A stretch of 64,000 nt of DNA from Microcoleus sp. EPA2 (GTDB taxonomy: Bacteria; Cyanobacteriota; Cyanobacteriia; Cyanobacteriales; Microcoleaceae), in contig JAHRFD010000013.1 in assembly GCA_020882975.1 (NCBI GenBank), positions 1 through 64,000 of the forward strand, given 5' to 3'. This document shows, piece by piece, positions 58,964-64,000 of the stretch. Below the pieces are notes generated by a model. The model saw only the letters and a list, made by a program, of their open reading frames with translations. It was not told the DNA's origin and did not search any database. Positions within the stretch are counted from its first letter, which is position 1. Every line of letters starts with the position of its first letter. The translations under genes and the position numbers were made by a program.

Positions 58964-60289
58964 CTATAACTTGTTAAATAAAGTAGCCAAAATAGTATTG
59001 GAAAATAAAAAACCTTCGGGATCGCTTAACCTCAAATTCCCGGAAAGTGGTAGCAGTTCGCCCTGATTTAAAGTTGTGTGAAGCGAAGCTATCCCGTCGG
59101 GAATCGCCCCATCAGCAGCCACAATTTCCACCCACCCTTGTCGCGAGTAGGGTTGCAAAGATTGCCAAATTTTCTCAACGGTTTTTTGACCGAACTTATC
59201 AGCTAAATCTGACAAACTCAGCCCTTCTGCTAAACGTAAACCCAGCATTAAGGTTTCTAACAAAACTTCATTTTCTGACAGGGACAAATTTTGCTTAATG
59301 GTCGAGTCAGCATCATCCTGGGAATCGATGGGAGAAATCGATCGCACCCATTCATAATATTCTTGAGTTTTGCGAGGTCTCGTCCACCGCACTCCATCCA
59401 CATAACTCGCAGCCCCCATTCCCAAACCGTAATAAGGGCGATTTTCCCAATAAACGCGGTTGTGGCGACACTGATAACCGGGCCGAGCATAATTGGAAAT
59501 CTCGTAATGTTCGTATCCAGAATCGGTGAGAATTTCTCGCGCTAAACGGTACATTTGAGCAGCGGTTTCATCCGCAGGCAAGGGTTGTTCGCCTGCTTGA
59601 AAATAGCGGCCGAAAGCTGTGACGGGTTCAATAATTAAGTCGTAACTCGACAGGTGAGTGGGGGAAATTGCTACGGCGGATCTCAGGGAAGTTTCCCACT
59701 CATCAGCCGTTTGGTGGGGCAGTCCCGATATTAGGTCTAAACTGAAATTGACTATACCCGCTGCTCGAATTATTTCTACTGATGCAAAAATATCAGCGAC
59801 AGAGTGCGATCGCCCGCAAGCTTGCAACAATTCATCCTGAAAAGCTTGGGAACCCAAACTAACTCGATTAACTCCCGCGGCTACATATCCCCGCAACTGT
59901 TCTAAGGTAAAGGTACCTGGGTCTATTTCTATAGAAATTTCTGCCTCAGCAGCAATGCCAAATTGGCTGTCGAGAGTTTCTAAAATAGTGGTTAATTGTT
60001 TCACTGACAGCAGCGAAGGTGTACCACCACCAAAAAAAACTGTGTTCAGGGCTGACCCTTTATTTGGCGTTTTCTGAATTTCTTGACATAGTACCTCTAC
60101 GTATTGCACGATCGTGCCGGAATTCTCGCCATTTTTGCGATCGCCCACTACAAACACCGGAAAATCGCAGTAATAACAGCGACGGCGACAAAAAGGTATG
60201 TGCAGGTAAGCCGAACTGGGAATCCCATAATTTGCCCTTTGCGCCCCTTTGTCCCGTTCAAATGTTAAATAATCTGTGGTAATTTTCAT
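58964..60289 (-). CDS. hemW: Radical SAM haem chaperone HemW
   Basis: This 441-residue radical SAM enzyme carries the [4Fe-4S] motif HIPFCRRRCYYCDFPV (C-x3-C-x2-C, residues about 34-41) and the glycine-rich VFFGGGTPSLLS SAM site. The downstream NRVSLGSQAFQDELLQACGRSHS and CRHNRVYWENRPYYGLGMGA segments identify HemW rather than HemN. HemW is now seen as a haem-binding chaperone, not a coproporphyrinogen oxidase. In this photosynthetic cell it would serve haem delivery. No partner gene adjoins. Confidence 0.93.
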   Translation of the reverse strand: MKITTDYLTFERDKGAQRANYGIPSSAYLHIPFCRRRCYYCDFPVFVVGDRKNGENSGTIVQYVEVLCQEIQKTPNKGSALNTVFFGGGTPSLLSVKQLTTILETLDSQFGIAAEAEISIEIDPGTFTLEQLRGYVAAGVNRVSLGSQAFQDELLQACGRSHSVADIFASVEIIRAAGIVNFSLDLISGLPHQTADEWETSLRSAVAISPTHLSSYDLIIEPVTAFGRYFQAGEQPLPADETAAQMYRLAREILTDSGYEHYEISNYARPGYQCRHNRVYWENRPYYGLGMGAASYVDGVRWTRPRKTQEYYEWVRSISPIDSQDDADSTIKQNLSLSENEVLLETLMLGLRLAEGLSLSDLADKFGQKTVEKIWQSLQPYSRQGWVEIVAADGAIPDGIASLHTTLNQGELLPLSGNLRLSDPEGFLFSNTILATLFNKL

Positions 60290-60662
60290 TCAATATCACC
60301 TGAAAACTGCAATTTCTCATCTTGAATTTTAATTAAAATTTCAATAATAATTATGTATTTTATGACAGTTTGTTAACTGCATGAGAAATAGGCGATCGCC
60401 TATTTCAGTTTAACCACAAACTGTTTTGAGTAGCAGTAATTCCCGAAGCGACCGCCGCATCCGCCCCCATCGAGCAATTTTGTAGATGCGATCGCGGGCG
60501 ACTCATGGTCTACAGGGCGATCGCAACTCCCCCAAAAGTGACAACCACGAAAAATAAGTTTATGAAAATTAATCAGTAAATAGAGCGATATCCGTCCGTC
60601 AGCCAGAAAAAACTATCGGCACGGGAAAGATATAATATAAACAAATTCATTAACCTCGAACA
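60290..60662. other. Divergent intergenic region with three HIP1 sites
   Basis: 373 bases between hemW (minus) and the PIN/TRAM gene (plus). It contains three HIP1 or HIP1-like octamers (60392, 60488, 60519) and no open reading frame. Promoters for both genes must be here. Confidence 0.5.
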
Positions 60663-61745
60663 ATGCTAGACGCAATCATAATTATCTCATTCATAATCGC
60701 AGGGGGAGGGATCGGCTTTTATGGAGTCGAGCTCCTACCCACTAACTTGTTGGAACAAGTTACAAATATACAAGGTTTAAGTTCTGTACTAGGAGCCTTT
60801 GGGGCATTAATCGGCTTCGTGCTAGGATTAGTGGCTCAAACTACCTACCGACGGGTAGAAAAGCAATTTCGCGATATGCCGGTGGAAATGCTGCTGACAC
60901 GGGCGATCGGCTTAATCATCGGACTCCTAGTAGCCAACTTAATGCTAGCCCCCCTGTTCCTGCTACCAATTCCCCGCGAGTTTGGCTTCATCAAACCTCT
61001 AGTCGCAGTCTTAGGTAGCGTCATGTTCGGTTTTACAGGAGTCAGCTTAACCGACACCCACGGCCGCGCTTTTCTGCGACTGATCAACCCCAAAAGCTTA
61101 GACACGACAGTGTTAATGGCTGAGGGTACTTTTAAACCAGCCAGTGCCAAAGTTGTCGATACAAGCTGCATTATTGACGGTAGAATTGAAAATCTACTAG
61201 AAACCGGCTTTCTCGAAGGTCAAATTATCATCCCCCAATTCGTTCTCCAAGAATTGCAAGTAATAGCTGATTCCGCCAACGACCAAAAACGAGTACGAGG
61301 TAGACGCGGCTTAGATATTCTCAACCGCATCAAAGAAACTTATCCAGAACGGATTCAAATTCACTCGGCTGACTACGAAGATATTGCTACAGTTGATGCT
61401 AAATTAGTCCGTTTTGCTTTAGATATCGACGGCATTTTGCTCACCAATGATTACAATTTATCGAAAGTAGCTACCGTTCAAAAACTACCAGTTTTGAATA
61501 TTAACGATTTGACTCAGGCCGTCCGTCCCACTTATTTACCAGGAGACACCATCGATCTCAAAATCCGCAAAGAAGGCAAAGAACCTTCTCAAGGAATTGG
61601 CTACTTGGATGACGGCACAATGGTTGTCGTGGAAGCTGGTAGCAGCTACGTTGGTGCTGAAGCTAGAGTTGTTGTTACCAGTGCCCTGCAAACAACCGCA
61701 GGCAGAATGATTTTTGCCCGCCCTCAAGAGTCGGTTATTGCTTAA
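60663..61745 (+). CDS. PIN/TRAM domain membrane protein (YacL type)
   Basis: This 360-residue protein has four N-terminal transmembrane segments (about residues 1-125), a cytoplasmic PIN nuclease domain (residues about 160-290), and a C-terminal TRAM RNA-binding domain. PIN acidic residues are visible (KVVDTSCIIDGRIENL, DGILLTNDYNLSKVA). YacL-type proteins are widespread and thought to act on RNA at the membrane, but the target is unknown. The start at 60663 follows an AT-rich leader. Confidence 0.92.
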   Translation: MLDAIIIISFIIAGGGIGFYGVELLPTNLLEQVTNIQGLSSVLGAFGALIGFVLGLVAQTTYRRVEKQFRDMPVEMLLTRAIGLIIGLLVANLMLAPLFLLPIPREFGFIKPLVAVLGSVMFGFTGVSLTDTHGRAFLRLINPKSLDTTVLMAEGTFKPASAKVVDTSCIIDGRIENLLETGFLEGQIIIPQFVLQELQVIADSANDQKRVRGRRGLDILNRIKETYPERIQIHSADYEDIATVDAKLVRFALDIDGILLTNDYNLSKVATVQKLPVLNINDLTQAVRPTYLPGDTIDLKIRKEGKEPSQGIGYLDDGTMVVVEAGSSYVGAEARVVVTSALQTTAGRMIFARPQESVIA

Positions 61746-61787
61746 CATAAAGTAATATCATTTCCGGTTACACCGTCAGGTGATGTT

Positions 61788-61853
61788 GACAGTTGACGGT
61801 TGACAGTGAACAGTGAACAGTGAACAGTGAACAGTGAACAGTGAACTCGAATT
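61788..61853. repeat. GTGAACA heptamer array
   Basis: A run of GTTGACA-type units changes into about six perfect units of agtgaac. It lies between the PIN/TRAM gene and the small zinc-ribbon gene and ends about 30 bases before the next start codon. Confidence 0.9.
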
Positions 61854-61885
61854 TACTATTCCGATGCTAACGGATTTGATATAAC

Positions 61886-62071
61886 ATGGCTAGAGCAATT
61901 AGGATTAAAAATTGCGATCGTTGTTTCCTAGCAGCCCCGATTCTCTACCGTGTGCGGTATGATGAATCGGGGCTGTGGTTTTTTGTATGTCTTAAGTGTT
62001 GGGAATCCCTAAGTAAAAATAATCCTTTGTACGCCTATGGTGGCACTTGGAAAGCTAGGAAAAAAAAATAG
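61886..62071 (+). CDS. Small zinc-ribbon-like protein
   Basis: This 61-residue basic protein has two CxxC pairs (C10/C13 in KNCDRCF and C35/C38 in VCLKCW), which form a zinc-ribbon-like site, and ends in a lysine-rich tail (KARKKK). It is a typical conserved cyanobacterial small protein. Its function is unknown. It probably forms its own unit between the heptamer array and the convergent Uma2 gene. Confidence 0.8.
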   Translation: MARAIRIKNCDRCFLAAPILYRVRYDESGLWFFVCLKCWESLSKNNPLYAYGGTWKARKKK

Positions 62072-62084
62072 TCATTAGTTAAAA

Positions 62085-62657
62085 TCAACCAAGCCCGATG
62101 ACATCTTCATATATTGAGGCGATCGCGCATTTAAAATTAACACTATTTAACTCAACTTCTTGCCCTTGAATGTAAGGATAAAGCACCCACAAACCCTCTG
62201 GATTCCGGCGGAAGCAATCAACACCAACTTTTTCTGGATTAATTAACACATATTCTTGTAAACTTTCACAAGCGCGGTAATCAGCAAACTTTTCACCTCT
62301 GTCAAAAGCCGCTGTTGTCGGCGACAGAACTTCGACAATTAGGCGCGGATAGCAAATGAAATCTTCCGCAGCATTTTTATCCCGTTCATCACAACTCACC
62401 GCTACATCAGGATAATAATAAAAACTTGATGTATTGAGCATAACTTTCAGATCTGCAATGTAAGGTATGCAGCCAGTACCCCGAAGATGATTTCTCAGTA
62501 ATGTTCCTATATTTCCCGTAATAATCACATGAGCTTTGCTTGCTCCAGCCATTGCATAGATTTCACCTTGTCTATACTCGTGTTTGATTTGGCTGATTTT
62601 CTCCCTTGCTAAATAATCTTCAGGAGAGACGTAAGTGCAACTTTTGCTTACAACCAT
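62085..62657 (-). CDS. Uma2-family (DUF820) endonuclease-like protein
   Basis: This 190-residue protein has the PD-(D/E)XK restriction-endonuclease-like fold of the Uma2 family, greatly expanded in cyanobacteria. The active-site pattern is visible: YYYPDVAVSCDERD (Asp), LIVEVLSPTTAAFDRGEKFADY (Glu, then Lys). No partner gene is obvious. The family's role is unclear; many copies are thought to be linked to mobile-element or DNA-repair biology. Confidence 0.92.
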   Translation of the reverse strand: MVVSKSCTYVSPEDYLAREKISQIKHEYRQGEIYAMAGASKAHVIITGNIGTLLRNHLRGTGCIPYIADLKVMLNTSSFYYYPDVAVSCDERDKNAAEDFICYPRLIVEVLSPTTAAFDRGEKFADYRACESLQEYVLINPEKVGVDCFRRNPEGLWVLYPYIQGQEVELNSVNFKCAIASIYEDVIGLG

Positions 62658-62905
62658 AAAATTGTCAGCTTGGGAAAGATTTCACCACAATCGTAGCAGA
62701 CCGCATAATATAATGTATGAATCCTTTTCCCGGATATCAAGCAGAAATGTTGTTGTTAAGAGAAGAATAGGGCGGCAACTGGTATCGGTGGGAATCGAAA
62801 AATATGGAAGGCTGGCTTTGTCCAGCTTTGTTCAAATATTTTACCACAGCACCGCCGAAATTATACTGCAAAGCTGAAAAAATACCATAATTTAAAAACA
62901 AGTCA

Positions 62906-64000
62906 ATGAAAAACTTGTCGATGTTTACAAGAAACTTATTTAAACCAGTCGATCGCCTATCTCGAAACAAGCCCAAACACACGCTGTATCTATTTGGGGT
63001 ATTTGTGCTGTCGATCCTAGCAGCAGTCTCCGCAGCGATCGCGGCAATTAGCGCACTCTTAGCCCCCGTGGAACCGCAAATAATGAGTAAAGTCTTAGAC
63101 GCTACAGGGTTTAATGATATCTCATCCTCTGCTGCGGGCGATCGACTCTCACGCCCCATTAATATCTTAATCATGGGTGTTGACAGCAGACCCAAAACTT
63201 GGCTAAACTCCCCGAAAAACTTTGACGGGCGCAGCGATACAATACTCCTAGTCCGCATCGATCCTAGAGATAAATCTATTAATTTACTTTCGATTCCGCG
63301 AGATACAAAAATCGAAGTCCCAGGAATTAGCTTCAGCAAAATTAACGAAGCCAATGCTAAAGGAGGTTCAGCCTTAGCCTTACGATTAATTAGCAGTATG
63401 CTGAACAATATCACTATCGATAGATACCTGCGAGTTAACATCAGTGCCTTGCGGGAATTAGTCGATTTATTGGGACCAGTTGAAGTATTTGTACCTCACA
63501 CCATGTCCTATCAAGATAATAGTCAAAAGTTAACCATCAAATTAGCACAGGGCTGGCAAACTCTCAACGGAGAACAAGCAGAGCAATTTGCTAGATTTCG
63601 CCATGACGGTTTGGGAGATATCGGCCGCATTGGACGCCAGCAATCTTTGATTCAAGCGATGCGAAATCGTCTCGGAAGTCCATCGGTATTACCCCAGATA
63701 CCAAAAATTATTCGAGTCATGCAAAAATATGTCCATACTAATTTAAACTTTCAGGAAATATTGACCCTGGTCAATTTTACTTGGCAATTAGAACCAGATA
63801 ATTTTAAAATGGTGATGTTGCCAGGGCGTTCTAGTTCAGCAGAAGGGGATTCTAGGAGTTATTGGATTTTAGATAAGACGGGGCGCGATCGCATTATGAC
63901 ACAATATTTCAAGCAAGGCGGATCGGATTTCACCCAAGGGCGATTTCGGAATCCTGGTGATTCTGCTTCACTCAAAAACCTCAAAATTGCTGTCCAAAAC
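62906..64000 (+). CDS. LytR-CpsA-Psr (LCP) family protein, 3' end beyond window
   Basis: The frame starts at the ATG at 62906 and is still open at the last base (365 codons). It has one N-terminal transmembrane segment (YLFGVFVLSILAAVSAAIAAISAL) and an LCP domain: INILIMGVDSRP, SDTILLVRIDPRDKSINLLSIPRDT, INEANAKGG, and GDIGRIGRQQSLIQAM. LCP proteins attach undecaprenyl-linked polymers to the cell wall. With a polysaccharide locus in the same window it may handle the final ligation, though it is 9 kb away and not in that operon. Confidence 0.92.
   Translation, partial: MKNLSMFTRNLFKPVDRLSRNKPKHTLYLFGVFVLSILAAVSAAIAAISALLAPVEPQIMSKVLDATGFNDISSSAAGDRLSRPINILIMGVDSRPKTWLNSPKNFDGRSDTILLVRIDPRDKSINLLSIPRDTKIEVPGISFSKINEANAKGGSALALRLISSMLNNITIDRYLRVNISALRELVDLLGPVEVFVPHTMSYQDNSQKLTIKLAQGWQTLNGEQAEQFARFRHDGLGDIGRIGRQQSLIQAMRNRLGSPSVLPQIPKIIRVMQKYVHTNLNFQEILTLVNFTWQLEPDNFKMVMLPGRSSSAEGDSRSYWILDKTGRDRIMTQYFKQGGSDFTQGRFRNPGDSASLKNLKIAVQN

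Noticed and set aside
62737-63441. 234-codon minus-strand open frame
   Set aside because: It lies opposite the LCP gene, whose plus-strand translation has clear LCP motifs and a transmembrane start. The minus frame has no recognisable protein character.

Overview
The window is chromosomal DNA from a filamentous, non-thermophilic cyanobacterium of the Oscillatoriales type (Microcoleus/Oscillatoria/Phormidium-like). The evidence is a psbV-psbV2-petJ photosynthetic cytochrome cluster, a TLP40-type cyclophilin, a CruP-like carotenoid-cyclase paralogue, ntcB/cnaT nitrate regulators, DUF1830 and other cyanobacterial small proteins, many HIP1 octamers (GCGATCGC), and intergenic heptanucleotide arrays. 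No rRNA, tRNA, CRISPR array, intact transposase or phage gene was recognised.

Layout. 0-9.3 kb: a double-domain nucleotide cyclase, prepilin peptidase, accD, the cytochrome cluster, then a small accessory patch (retropepsin-like pair, an unknown protein, a broken RTX gene). 9.4-17.4 kb: a CHAD protein, a minus-strand group (2TM protein, Tat-type PQQ-propeller protein, exosortase, PEP-CTERM protein) and a thioredoxin-domain DUF255 protein carrying an in-frame minisatellite. 17.4-21.9 kb: a metal/cobalamin module made of a cobalamin riboswitch, DUF1636, two COG0523 (CobW-type) GTPases, a Zur/Fur-like box and a WD40 protein. 22-26.3 kb: TLP40-type cyclophilin, efp-accB, an ArsR regulator and a GerMN protein. 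26.5-32.8 kb: a minus-strand run with a 2OG-Fe dioxygenase, HpcH/HpaI aldolase and class V PLP enzyme, followed by mobA, cnaT and ntcB; ntcB has a textbook NtcA class II promoter. 32.8-53.7 kb: a complete-looking Wzx/Wzy-type exopolysaccharide locus. 53.8-64 kb: HEAT-repeat protein, lipid kinase, CruP-like flavoprotein, small proteins, HemW, PIN/TRAM protein, Uma2 nuclease, and a LytR-CpsA-Psr protein that runs off the right edge.

How the genes work together. In the polysaccharide locus the gene order predicts nucleotide-sugar modification (4,6-dehydratase, DegT aminotransferase), initiation by a phosphoglycosyl transferase, assembly by four GT4 glycosyltransferases, Wzx flipping, Wzy polymerisation, Wzc-type length control, and tailoring or trimming by a PhyH dioxygenase, a FemAB/GNAT protein and a secreted beta-helix enzyme. 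The lead gene is a membrane 4,6-dehydratase fused to a degenerate EAL domain. This suggests that the first committed sugar step is gated directly by cyclic-di-GMP, and it is the best candidate here for an undescribed arrangement. Other leads are the exosortase/PQQ-propeller/PEP-CTERM group, the composite cyclase, the riboswitch plus Zur metal module, and several repeats that have spread into coding sequence.
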